Assembly: GCA_024697425.1 (NCBI GenBank)
Contig: JAILFT010000213.1
Span: 1-43,557 of the forward strand
Direction: 5' to 3'
DNA: 43,557 bases
From: Butyrivibrio sp.
GTDB lineage: Bacteria > Bacillota > Clostridia > Lachnospirales > Lachnospiraceae
In this document: positions 35,013 to 43,557 of the stretch, one piece after another
Position numbering within the stretch: the stretch's first letter is position 1
How the letters are laid out: each line of letters begins with the position of its first letter
Translations under genes and position numbers: made by a program
The notes under the pieces: generated by a model
Told to the model about the DNA's origin: nothing
Database searches by the model: none
Seen by the model: only the letters and a program-made list of their open reading frames with translations

Positions 35013-35397
35013 TTTGGCTTTGGTGGTTTGATTAGGAGAATTGATTTTGTGATTTGCTTAGGATTTTTGGCTTGGGACTTTTTGATTGGGACTTCGGAGC
35101 AAATTTGCAAAAATCCTTTTTCAATCCTTTTTCTCGGGCTGCATGTCGTTTTAATTGCTAATTAATCCGAGTATTTGGGAAAAGAAATATCAATTCCCAT
35201 TATTTTTTGTAAAAAGTCGTAGTGAAACGGCCTATATTTGAAAAAAGCTCCGACATGACTGGATACATTTACCCTTGTGAAATTTTATTCTTTATTTATT
35301 TTACTTTATATACATTTAATTTCATATCATTTGCTGCCGAAATATAATTTAAGGTATAAAAGTGAGTTATCTTGTGTTGTGTTATGGAGGGTCCATT
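35013..35397 (+). other. AT-rich intergenic region before the giant gene
   Basis: No gene is seen in these 385 bases. The first part is a G/T-rich strand with irregular GATTTG and TTGGG repeats, including TTGGGACTT twice (35072-35080 and 35086-35094). AATCCTTTTTC is exactly duplicated in tandem (35112-35122 and 35123-35133). GGATTTTTG (35061-35069) can pair with CAAAAATCC (35108-35116). The second part is very AT-rich with candidate -10 elements TATAAT (35343-35348) and TATAAA (35355-35360), the latter 18 bases after TTGCTG. No known riboswitch was recognised. Confidence 0.5.
35112..35133 (+). repeat. Tandem 11-base duplication
   Basis: AATCCTTTTTC occurs twice back to back. Together with the TTGGGACTT pair just upstream it marks this gap as repeat-prone. 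Confidence 0.7.
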
Positions 35398-38300
35398 ATG
35401 CAAAAGAAAAATAAACCTCATACCAAGTTATTCAGCAGGATACTGGCGGCAGTTCTCTGCTTTGTAATTACGGTATCCTATATGCCTTCAGCAAAGGCAA
35501 TTGCAGCTGAAGTGCCTGACGAGGCGGCAGCTATTGAGGCGTCTGTTGATGCGTCTTTAGATGCTGCTGGTAACGGAGGCTCGGAAGACTTAACCGATCC
35601 GGCCGAGGATGGCGGGAAGGAAAAAGAACTTCCGCATGAAGGTGAAGCAGATGCAGATGATGCTTCCGGTGAGGAGGCTGATTCTGATGGGCAAAAAGCC
35701 GAGGGAGAAGATCCTGATGCTTTGGATGGCGAAGAAGGAACAGGTGAAGAGTCTGATTTAGAAGAATCTGAAAATGCCGAAGACCTTGAGATAGAGCCGA
35801 CTTCCGAGACAGATAAGGATTTGGTTAATGCTATTAGTGGCTTTACGTTTTCGTATGAAATGGAAAGGGGCAATGCTTACAACGATCCTATTTTCACTGC
35901 AGTATTTTATGATGGCGATACGGAATTGGAATCACCTATAATGGGTTCTTTGTTAGTTGAGCAAAATACCCATGGTTCTTTGACACGGACGTATAATGCA
36001 ACCAAAATGAAAATATCTGTACAGAGGGATTATAACTATAATAATATCGATTTTTCTGATACGGACAAGAGTTATATAAGAGCAATCAGAAATGGCGTTA
36101 CAACTGATCTTGTTACATTTGATCAGAATTTGGCTGATCAGCTCATGAGTGAAAATGGTAAAGATATCGATTTGACCAATCTATTTACAGATGACACTGA
36201 ATCGCTTGAGATCAGTGTGAAATTCACTTTTACAAGATCGGAATCTACAGTAACTCGTAAGTATTCACTTGGGATTCGCGCTTCTGAAGAGGTTAATGTA
36301 GATAATTGCAACATCTCTGCGGATTTCTATGCTTCAGCTGATGGATCAGGAGAGCCTTTAGAGGGGTTCAGTACTGCTTTAAATATTGAGCCTAGTAATA
36401 AAGATTCATCATACAGATATGGAAATATAATGGCTCCGGTTGATATGCCGTCAACTGCAAATTCGCTCCGTATTAAAGTGCAGACAGCAGGCACGACTAT
36501 TGATACCAACAACGTAAATTTCTATTTCAAGAAAAATGATGAGAGTATCTTTAATGAAGATTTTACGCCTGAGAGTATACTAAATGATCTTACCGATCAA
36601 AACAAGGGATATGTAGTTTCTCTTGAAGATGTAACTGCTTTTGATGTCAGGATATATCTTGTTCCGGGAGGAAATTCCGGGGAACAGGTAGTTGTGAATT
36701 CAGGCCAATACTATGTCGAAGTTAACACCGGTGGTGGAATTCCTGAGGGAGTAACACCTTATGTTAAAGTGCGCTTTGACACTCAGGCTGACTATATGGA
36801 ATTCGAACAGTCCATGTACAAGGCTGAAAACCTTCCGCGTGATGCTCAGGACAATATTCCGACAGCGATTGAGATCTCTGTCCCGGATGAGTACATGGAC
36901 TACTTTGCAAACGGCAATCTTAATATCACTAAAAATGGCGAAGAACCGATTCATGTTGATCTGTTTGACAGTATCAGGGACAGCCGCGTCCATAAGTACG
37001 TTTACGAAGTAGAAGAGGGCACTCTTGATCTTGAAGCAAAATATGAGATAGATGTTACCTTCAGTCACACAAGGAGTGTAAGCTGGAGCTATCGTGAGGA
37101 AGATAAACAACAAGGACGTGATACCTATGTAGAGAACTGTAAGATTTTCCTTGTGTATGAAGCCGGAAAAGGATTGCCAAATGAGTGGGGGCTTGAAGAT
37201 GGCGATGATATGCCGCTTATGGATGTTGATGCCCCCGGAGCTGAAGGCTATGGCAATTATCAGCTTTTTATTGGCGAGACATATAAGTTCAGGCTTGTTC
37301 CCGATAAGAATTATCAGGTAACAGGACTTAAGATCAATGATTATAATGTTATTCCTGCTGACGAAGATCATCCCGGCGTGTTCTCTTTTACCATGGAAGA
37401 TCACAACTTCCATATGAACAGTGTGGTAGAAGAGGTAGGAACTCTTGCTACAGTAACAGCATCCAAAGTTGGTCAGCTTAAGATCAATGATAAGGATGTA
37501 AACGAATTTGATCCCGCCAAGGGAGAAGGTGAAAACTCCGGCGCCGGATTTGATGAGAATCTGGGCGGAAGCTTTATGGTTACTGTTGAAGATGCGCAGG
37601 ATGGAGCTGTAGCATTTGATGACAAAACTAAATATGCTGATCCGACTCAGGCAACAGATGATATTAAAGATATGCTGCCTCAGGATACTCTTGAGATCAG
37701 TATCGATCAGGTTGTTGCTCAGGATAAAGTAACAAATAATCCTGATTACTGGGAAGAGGGAGAAGTTATAAAAGAGACGACTACTCCGGTAGAATTCACC
37801 TTTGCATATGCAGGTGAAGCCGGCGCAGATTACAAGATTGCGACGGAGCACAATGGTGAGATAAAGATCATTGATGCTGAATACAATGATGAGACCGGAG
37901 AAATGTCTTTTGCTACCAGTGATTTCTCTAAATTCACCATTCTTAAGACCAGGACAGCTGCTGATAATGTAATATTCGATTTTTCAAGGAAGAATGATGA
38001 AGATACCGGGGGGTACCTTGATGGTGGTGCGTACCTGCTTAAGCCTGTTTCCGGCCTTGCCAAGGTATCGGATGCTGAAGAGGATAAAGACAAGTATACC
38101 TATACCGGCGAAGGTGATATCAGGATTGAAGTATTGAAGAAGGCAGCTGATGGCACCTATAAGTCCTTCACTATGGAAGACGGCTTCATTAATGGACTGG
38201 TTTCCAGATTTACGGCATTCCTTGATTGGGGACCGATAGATGACCATAATAATGGCGAACAATGGAGGATGTTTGACTCTGACGATACAACTGCAGAGGG

Positions 38301-41300
38301 ATGCTTCATCACTATCCCGGCTATGATTGAAGATGACGAAAACCCTTATTATCCGTATCTTATACAGAAATTTATCGCGGATGCCATTGAGAATACGGAT
38401 GAGGGTGAAACTCCTACTATAAGAGTAGGCGGCTGGCCGAATCATTATCCTCCGGCAAAGCAGTTCCTTATAGAGGGTGTGGACGATGCTGCCGTAGAAT
38501 TCACGACAACTAATATCGTAACTAAAACAGAAGGTGATAAGACTTACCACTATATTACAGGCGGCGAGGAAATAAAGTTTAAGCTCGATGTCGGCGAGTA
38601 CAAGAAGATCGACTCTGTTTATTACAAAGTTGTGGACTTTGTGCCAGATGAGAATAATAACGTATATGTCAGTGAACTGCCTGAGTATACACCTGAAAGG
38701 ATATTTGATAAAGACGGTATATATACGATTCCTGTGCCTTATCCTTCTGAAGAAGATGCGTTTATGCGCCTTGGCATCGATCTTCACGTTGTGGCAGAAG
38801 ATCAGACTGTTGTAACGATTGACTTTGGCGCAGATGCAGCCAAGTATCTGGCAGTCAAGGGTGATGAGCTGATCTCGGCCTTTGATGTGACTGCAAGATC
38901 GGGAGCTAGGAACCTTCAGATGTTCTTCTATGAAGAAGGCGGAAAGGTACAGCTCTTTACCTACGTGAAAAAAGGCGATTCCGTGACGGTAAAGATTGTA
39001 TCCAATGATGGATACAATTCGGTTACCGGTGCTAAAGTTACGGATGCAACAAGAACAAATGCTGCAGTAAAGCCTTCCAAGACAGGAGAGTTTACTCTTG
39101 CTACTGCCCAAAAGGATGATGTTACACTTGTAGCTGATACTGCTGCGTTGAGTAAACTCCTCATAACAGATGCTTCAGGCGAAGAACTTACCCCTGTAAA
39201 GGGTAAATATTCATTAAATAGCGCTTTCACATTTATGGCAAAGGTTATTAACGGTTCATTTGTAAATGGCGCCAAAACAGCAATTGAGCCGCATATAGAA
39301 ACCGGTACTGAATTTAAAAATGGTACAGCTACTATAACAGGTGCAACTATCGAAGGAGGCGTACTTACTGCTACAGGAGCAGGACTGGGGCTTTCCGGAA
39401 GGAGCCTTGCACTTAAAGCAACGGCAGGAACTAAGACATATACTGCAAACCTTGCATTCTATAATCCTGTATCATCGGCCAAGATTACAGGCGCTGACAG
39501 TGCTGGAGCAGTAACAATTCCTTACGATACAGACAAGACACTGAAGGTTACCTTCTCCCAAGGTGCTGACCTTGAAAACATAGAGCTTATTGCCACTAAG
39601 GACAGTGCAGTAATAGATATCGGTAAATTTGACGGCAAGAGCATCAAAGTTGATGCTGCCAAGGTACTTGAGAGCTGCAAAGCCGGAGATACCGTTACCC
39701 TGAAGTTTAAGGACAAGGTATCCGGCACTGATATCCCAGGCAGTTTCAGTATCAAATTTACAGATGAACTTAAGGATAAAGATCCTGCTATCAAGGAAAA
39801 TACAAAGCTTGCAACCAACCAGAAGCTTGGCCTTACGCTGACACTTCCTAAGGGAGTCAAGGCAACAGAGGGAATGTACTGGGAGATTAAGGCAACTGCT
39901 CAGTATGATCACGATCCCAATAACAGAGATAAGGTTAATATAGACGGCAAAGATGTATATTACTATCCTCAGCTCAGCTACGTTCGTTATGACGAGGAGC
40001 TTCATAAGGATGTTATTCAGGATGTATTTAGCGCAGATCCTTTAACTGCTTATTTCCCTGCTTCTGACAAGACCTGCGAAATGAATGTGACTTTGAATCC
40101 TTATTGTCTGGAAGATGGATGGAGACTTGACTTTGCGGTTGAAGGACGCCTTGTATACCGTAAGGCAAATGAGTATGAAACAGCGAATTTCAAGGGAACA
40201 AGTAATAAGGTAGAGAATGTTCCGGCCTCAACTAAAGACAATACCTATGAGACCAAGTTTGGACTTACCAAGAAGGCACCTTCCAAGATGTATACCGGAC
40301 AGGAGAATATACTTCTCGCAGTAGCCAAGTGGTCAGCCACAACATCTGTTAAGTCACTTGACTATGTAGAACTTACAGATCCTCAGGGAGCGGGATGCGG
40401 CAGCTGGAGCAGATGGAATGATCCAGCTGCGCAAAACAGAGAAGAGAACATGAACTGGTATCTGTCCGTTGATGAGAGCACAGGAGCGATTTATCTGGAT
40501 ACTGTTCAGGGATACATATACTATGACCGGGAAGACCATGAATGGTATGAAGGGGCGGATTATCTTGACCCCGGTAAGTACACTATCACTGCTTACGCTG
40601 TAGGCGGACCGGGACAGAGCGCTAAAGCCTCTATGTCATTTACTCTTTCTCAGGGCATTCAGGGCATATATGTAAATGCTCCCGGACGTGTTGTAAAGAC
40701 ATATAACAAGAAAGCTACCTTTAAACCTGTGGTTGAGTACGAATCCTGGCCTCTTAAGCCCGCTAATAAGAAGGTTTCCTGGACAATCCTTAAAGAGGCA
40801 CCGGATGAAGGAAATGAGGGCAATGAAGTAGAATTTACACCGGATGATCCTCTCTATGGAGAGATTTCCGTAAAGAGCGGCACAGTAACCATAGCTGCCA
40901 ACTATAACGTCAGTGCAGATCCTAATGACAACTTCTTTGTACTAAAGGCAACTGCGGCGGATTATGAAGGCAACAGTGCTGCATATTACACAGAGCCCAT
41001 AGAGATTATATCTACACCGCTTATTCCTACGGTAATCAGGCTTGGATGGGAACACTATGACGAAGATACTAAGGAGACCTGGTGGGATTATTCGAATGTT
41101 ACCGAAGAAAATGCCATCTATGAAAAGTTCTTAACAAGTGCGGTTAACTATACCCAGGTAGTTGTATTTGACCAGTATGGTGAAAGAATGGAAACAGATA
41201 TTAAGGTTTCCGGACTTTCATATGATAAGGAATTTAACCAGCTGTTTGTAACAAAACCTGGCAAGTGCACTATAACCGCAACTTCAAGGGATGGCGGAAA

Positions 41301-42990
41301 GAAGTCCAAGTCCCTTAAGTTCACAACGGTTTACTCTGACGGCTGCTACTCCCCTAACGTTCTGATACAGAATGCTGATGCGGAGAGAGAGTTTAACAGA
41401 TCGGAAACATTTATAAATATTGATCCGACCAAGAAAGATAAGGAAGGCAATGAGGCGGTAGGACCATTCCAGCAGGGACGAAAGGACAATATTATCAATA
41501 CCTTTACCGGATCCAGCCCGATATATGTAAGTGTCGGAGGAATTCGCACAGGTGACACCTGGAATGATAATGGAGATGCCAATCCTTGGGCCGAAGAAGA
41601 CTATGACTACCATGACACAGCCATGATAAGCCACTCCATTAAGGTAGACGGCGGCAAGATCACAGCTACTTTGATCGGAAAATTTGAGCATTATGTGACC
41701 TATAAGATTGTTCCGAGCAAAGACGAGACAACTATTACTGTTACCGACAATACGGTTGACCAGAAATGGGAAAGGAAAAAGGGCGTTAATAAGCTGACCT
41801 ACAAAGTTACAAATAAAGGTATCAGCAATGTTTCAGCGCCTAAGATCACGGCAGATAAGAAGAACATCTACAATATGTTAGATGTCAAAAAGTCCTATCA
41901 GCCGGATGCAACCAAGCTGCAGAATCATGTTACTTATACCGTAAATAACGTGGACACCGGTAATAATAACCTTTATGCAAGGATTACAATGGATCCTCAG
42001 GTAAGCGGCGGGCAGGAAAAGATTGGATGGATTCTTGGAATGGATGATGATTATGAGAGGGCTCACGGAAGTTACGCAAAGCTCTTTTACGATCAGACAA
42101 AATCTGCTTACACGTTCAGCCTTGATTTCTTTGAGAATAGGAACGACAGCGACAATTACTTCTTGCCGGCAATTCCGACAGGAACCTACAGCTTCTATGT
42201 GACTATTGTAAAGTCGGATACTTCTCCTGAAGCCGAAAACTTCAACGAAGGAAACTGCGAGACTGTTGCCAAGATGACCAAGGTTAGCGTCAAAGCGACA
42301 GCCATTCCAAAAGTATCCTCTAAGCTTGCTACTGCCAGTTACACTCTGACAGATACAAGTGCTAATCCCGGTGATTTTGGAACTCCTCTTGACATTGCAA
42401 CGGTTTCAAACGGACTAGGAATTATACATGAAATCTGGACATATGAGGATGGGAACGATGACAACAAGCTTAAATATGACGGATTTGTTTACGAGACAAG
42501 AAGCGTTAACACCAAAGGCGTTACCAACAGGTTCAATGAGCTGTTCTGGATAAATGATTCTATGAATGGCAAAGCGGCTGAGCATAAGAGTTGGGCTCAA
42601 GAGATAATGGATCCGAATTCCGATGACAAGCCTGTACTTAAACCGCATGGACAGTTCTATACGTCCATGGTCATTGGCGGAATGATTGTAGAAATTCATG
42701 ACTTCAATGAAGAGAATCATCCTGATGTGTGGAGGCAGCTGTATCTTCTTAGGGAAGGAAAATTTAAGGTTAGATCGGATGCCCAGGCAGGTGATTTGGT
42801 TGATTGTGATGAGGGTGGTAAGCTGGTAGGTACAGCGGCTCAGCAGAAGGCTGCATATAAGAAGTGGGCTAATGAGAATCTTACGGGATATGTCAGATAC
42901 CGCGTTGTTGATCTTAGCGGCCGTGATATGGATGCCTTCCAGAAAATCACAGTAAACATCGATGCTTTGCTGGACAGCAGGAAAGACTAA
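35398..42990 (+). CDS. Giant secreted protein of unknown function
   Basis: The product is about 2530 residues. ATG 35398 is chosen because GGAGGG (35386-35391) lies six bases upstream and it opens a clean signal peptide (basic MQKKNKPHTK, hydrophobic ILAAVLCFVITVSYM, likely cut near AKA or AIA). The mature N-terminus (about 40-145) is extremely acidic and low in complexity (D, E, G, S). The rest is beta-rich, apparently tandem Ig-like or bacterial adhesin-type domains: for example MSFATSDFSKFTI (about 840), FSFTMEDHNFHM (about 675), and a Big-like stretch IQGIYVNAPGRVVKTYNKKA (about 1760). No catalytic motif, LPXTG sorting signal, SLH domain or C-terminal membrane anchor was seen. Its codons look more A/T-ending than its neighbours'. 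It sits alone between two terminators. An adhesin, surface-layer or matrix role is plausible only from architecture. Confidence 0.88.
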   Translation: MQKKNKPHTKLFSRILAAVLCFVITVSYMPSAKAIAAEVPDEAAAIEASVDASLDAAGNGGSEDLTDPAEDGGKEKELPHEGEADADDASGEEADSDGQKAEGEDPDALDGEEGTGEESDLEESENAEDLEIEPTSETDKDLVNAISGFTFSYEMERGNAYNDPIFTAVFYDGDTELESPIMGSLLVEQNTHGSLTRTYNATKMKISVQRDYNYNNIDFSDTDKSYIRAIRNGVTTDLVTFDQNLADQLMSENGKDIDLTNLFTDDTESLEISVKFTFTRSESTVTRKYSLGIRASEEVNVDNCNISADFYASADGSGEPLEGFSTALNIEPSNKDSSYRYGNIMAPVDMPSTANSLRIKVQTAGTTIDTNNVNFYFKKNDESIFNEDFTPESILNDLTDQNKGYVVSLEDVTAFDVRIYLVPGGNSGEQVVVNSGQYYVEVNTGGGIPEGVTPYVKVRFDTQADYMEFEQSMYKAENLPRDAQDNIPTAIEISVPDEYMDYFANGNLNITKNGEEPIHVDLFDSIRDSRVHKYVYEVEEGTLDLEAKYEIDVTFSHTRSVSWSYREEDKQQGRDTYVENCKIFLVYEAGKGLPNEWGLEDGDDMPLMDVDAPGAEGYGNYQLFIGETYKFRLVPDKNYQVTGLKINDYNVIPADEDHPGVFSFTMEDHNFHMNSVVEEVGTLATVTASKVGQLKINDKDVNEFDPAKGEGENSGAGFDENLGGSFMVTVEDAQDGAVAFDDKTKYADPTQATDDIKDMLPQDTLEISIDQVVAQDKVTNNPDYWEEGEVIKETTTPVEFTFAYAGEAGADYKIATEHNGEIKIIDAEYNDETGEMSFATSDFSKFTILKTRTAADNVIFDFSRKNDEDTGGYLDGGAYLLKPVSGLAKVSDAEEDKDKYTYTGEGDIRIEVLKKAADGTYKSFTMEDGFINGLVSRFTAFLDWGPIDDHNNGEQWRMFDSDDTTAEGCFITIPAMIEDDENPYYPYLIQKFIADAIENTDEGETPTIRVGGWPNHYPPAKQFLIEGVDDAAVEFTTTNIVTKTEGDKTYHYITGGEEIKFKLDVGEYKKIDSVYYKVVDFVPDENNNVYVSELPEYTPERIFDKDGIYTIPVPYPSEEDAFMRLGIDLHVVAEDQTVVTIDFGADAAKYLAVKGDELISAFDVTARSGARNLQMFFYEEGGKVQLFTYVKKGDSVTVKIVSNDGYNSVTGAKVTDATRTNAAVKPSKTGEFTLATAQKDDVTLVADTAALSKLLITDASGEELTPVKGKYSLNSAFTFMAKVINGSFVNGAKTAIEPHIETGTEFKNGTATITGATIEGGVLTATGAGLGLSGRSLALKATAGTKTYTANLAFYNPVSSAKITGADSAGAVTIPYDTDKTLKVTFSQGADLENIELIATKDSAVIDIGKFDGKSIKVDAAKVLESCKAGDTVTLKFKDKVSGTDIPGSFSIKFTDELKDKDPAIKENTKLATNQKLGLTLTLPKGVKATEGMYWEIKATAQYDHDPNNRDKVNIDGKDVYYYPQLSYVRYDEELHKDVIQDVFSADPLTAYFPASDKTCEMNVTLNPYCLEDGWRLDFAVEGRLVYRKANEYETANFKGTSNKVENVPASTKDNTYETKFGLTKKAPSKMYTGQENILLAVAKWSATTSVKSLDYVELTDPQGAGCGSWSRWNDPAAQNREENMNWYLSVDESTGAIYLDTVQGYIYYDREDHEWYEGADYLDPGKYTITAYAVGGPGQSAKASMSFTLSQGIQGIYVNAPGRVVKTYNKKATFKPVVEYESWPLKPANKKVSWTILKEAPDEGNEGNEVEFTPDDPLYGEISVKSGTVTIAANYNVSADPNDNFFVLKATAADYEGNSAAYYTEPIEIISTPLIPTVIRLGWEHYDEDTKETWWDYSNVTEENAIYEKFLTSAVNYTQVVVFDQYGERMETDIKVSGLSYDKEFNQLFVTKPGKCTITATSRDGGKKSKSLKFTTVYSDGCYSPNVLIQNADAEREFNRSETFINIDPTKKDKEGNEAVGPFQQGRKDNIINTFTGSSPIYVSVGGIRTGDTWNDNGDANPWAEEDYDYHDTAMISHSIKVDGGKITATLIGKFEHYVTYKIVPSKDETTITVTDNTVDQKWERKKGVNKLTYKVTNKGISNVSAPKITADKKNIYNMLDVKKSYQPDATKLQNHVTYTVNNVDTGNNNLYARITMDPQVSGGQEKIGWILGMDDDYERAHGSYAKLFYDQTKSAYTFSLDFFENRNDSDNYFLPAIPTGTYSFYVTIVKSDTSPEAENFNEGNCETVAKMTKVSVKATAIPKVSSKLATASYTLTDTSANPGDFGTPLDIATVSNGLGIIHEIWTYEDGNDDNKLKYDGFVYETRSVNTKGVTNRFNELFWINDSMNGKAAEHKSWAQEIMDPNSDDKPVLKPHGQFYTSMVIGGMIVEIHDFNEENHPDVWRQLYLLREGKFKVRSDAQAGDLVDCDEGGKLVGTAAQQKAAYKKWANENLTGYVRYRVVDLSGRDMDAFQKITVNIDALLDSRKD

Positions 42991-43030
42991 TGAAGGTGGA
43001 AACCGGATATTACCGGTATGTTATTCTTAG

Positions 43031-43057
43031 GGGGGACGGCCCGGCCGTCCCCCTTTT
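43031..43057 (+). terminator. Intrinsic terminator of the giant gene
   Basis: GGGGGACGGC (43031-43040) pairs perfectly with GCCGTCCCCC (43044-43053) over CCG, followed by TTTT, 40 bases after the stop codon. Confidence 0.92.
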
Positions 43058-43096
43058 AATTGCCAGAGATAGTTCTTTTCCCAAAGCTATGTGATG

Positions 43097-43125
43097 TTGC
43101 CTTGTCTACCTATGATGGGTATACT
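43097..43125 (+). promoter_or_regulatory. Probable ysxC promoter
   Basis: TTGCCT (43097-43102) and TATACT (43120-43125) are spaced by 17 bases and lie 28 bases before the ysxC start codon, after the terminator of the giant gene. Confidence 0.6.
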
Positions 43126-43153
43126 AGTAATATCAAAGAATAGGAGCAGTATT

Positions 43154-43557
43154 ATGGTTATTAAGAATGTAAATCTGGAGACTGTATGCGGCATCACAAG
43201 TACACTTCCGGACAACACCCTTCCGGAACTGGCTTTTGCCGGTAAGAGTAACGTGGGAAAGAGCTCACTTATAAACGGCCTTATGAACCGCAAGAACTAT
43301 GCCAGGACTTCACAGGAGCCGGGCAAGACCCAGACCATCAATTACTACAACATAAATAACGAGTTCTACCTGGTGGACCTTCCGGGTTACGGTTTTGCAA
43401 GGGTGTCGGAGAAGACCAGGCAGCAGTGGGGCAGGATGATCGAGAATTATCTTCATACCTCAAGGCAGCTTCGAAGGGTCTTTTTGCTGATAGACATAAG
43501 ACACGACCCCTCTGCCAACGATGTACAGATGTATAAATGGATCGTGCATCAGGGGTT
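43154..43557 (+). CDS. ysxC: Ribosome biogenesis GTP-binding protein YsxC/EngB (partial, 3' end outside window)
   Basis: The visible 134 residues (family length about 195-205) match the EngB/YihA/YsxC GTPase, which takes part in 50S subunit assembly. The G1 loop is FAGKSNVGKSSLINGL, switch I has PGKTQTINYY, and G3 is LVDLPGYGFA, all before the window ends; the NKxD motif would lie beyond. The ATG at 43154 follows AGGAG. In many Clostridia it directly follows lon or clpX, so its place after the giant gene marks the end of the normally conserved block. Confidence 0.95.
   Translation, partial: MVIKNVNLETVCGITSTLPDNTLPELAFAGKSNVGKSSLINGLMNRKNYARTSQEPGKTQTINYYNINNEFYLVDLPGYGFARVSEKTRQQWGRMIENYLHTSRQLRRVFLLIDIRHDPSANDVQMYKWIVHQG

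Noticed and set aside
35362-35397. GTG start for the giant gene
   Set aside because: No ribosome binding site precedes it, while GGAGGG stands six bases before ATG 35398, which begins a normal signal peptide.
35134-35397. Possible riboswitch (for example c-di-GMP) upstream of the giant gene
   Set aside because: No conserved riboswitch core or terminator/antiterminator pair was found in the AT-rich stretch.
36700-37851. A long antisense reading frame (383 codons) within the giant secreted-protein gene, and another at 37984-39111
   Set aside because: They lie opposite a coherent coding sequence with signal peptide and ribosome binding site, have no ribosome binding site of their own, and encode Ile/Cys/Arg-rich sequence without family features.
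1-43557. Prophage, insertion sequence, integron or CRISPR array
   Set aside because: No transposase, integrase, phage structural gene, regularly spaced repeats or terminal inverted repeats were found; the giant gene and short repeats are the only signs of possible transfer.

Overview
The window looks like a chromosomal segment of an anaerobic Clostridia bacterium, most likely Lachnospiraceae (Butyrivibrio or Pseudobutyrivibrio-like). This is inferred from the infC-rpmI-rplT and tig-clpP-clpX blocks, YesM/YesN two-component genes beside sugar ABC transporters, cytoplasmic GH36 and GH3 glycosidases, many c-di-GMP proteins, and strong GGAGG ribosome binding sites. No tRNA, rRNA, CRISPR array, transposase, integrase or phage gene was seen. 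No species assignment is possible from sequence reading alone.

Layout. 1-9.8 kb: a VanZ-like membrane protein, then a YesN-type response regulator and YesM-type kinase, then a five-gene sugar ABC cassette. That cassette is a lipoprotein binding protein, an ATPase, two permeases and a second lipoprotein binding protein. Gene order and sequence resemble the E. coli galactofuranose transporter YtfQRT-YjfF, with one extra binding protein. A hairpin-rich gap ending in an intrinsic terminator separates the first binding protein from the rest. 9.9-13.5 kb: a membrane HD-GYP protein with an ECF S-component-like N-terminus, and a convergent MFS transporter. 13.6-15.2 kb: infC-rpmI-rplT behind an L20-type leader with mutually exclusive terminator and antiterminator pairings. 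infC appears to start at ATT. 15.2-21 kb: a PepD-type dipeptidase, a TetR regulator coupled to a GH36 alpha-galactosidase, and a convergent CDF metal exporter.

21-25.3 kb: a signalling block with a diguanylate cyclase (intact GGDEF and I-site), a PAS-GGDEF-EAL protein whose two catalytic domains both look dead, an unrecognised 246-aa protein, and an unrecognised 82-aa protein with its own promoter and terminator. 25.4-31.2 kb: a HAD phosphatase, a GH3 beta-glucosidase, a DJ-1/PfpI protein and a convergent chemotaxis receptor. 31.4-43.5 kb: tig (with a lysine-rich tail), clpP, clpX, then a secreted protein of about 2530 residues of unknown function, then the start of ysxC/engB, cut by the window edge.

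The genes suggest an organism that imports and hydrolyses plant oligosaccharides inside the cell, with several c-di-GMP inputs and chemotaxis. The least explained items are the giant secreted protein where lon is usually found, the degenerate PAS-GGDEF-EAL protein with its coupled unknown partner, the ECF-like/HD-GYP fusion, and short structured repeats shared by three intergenic regions.
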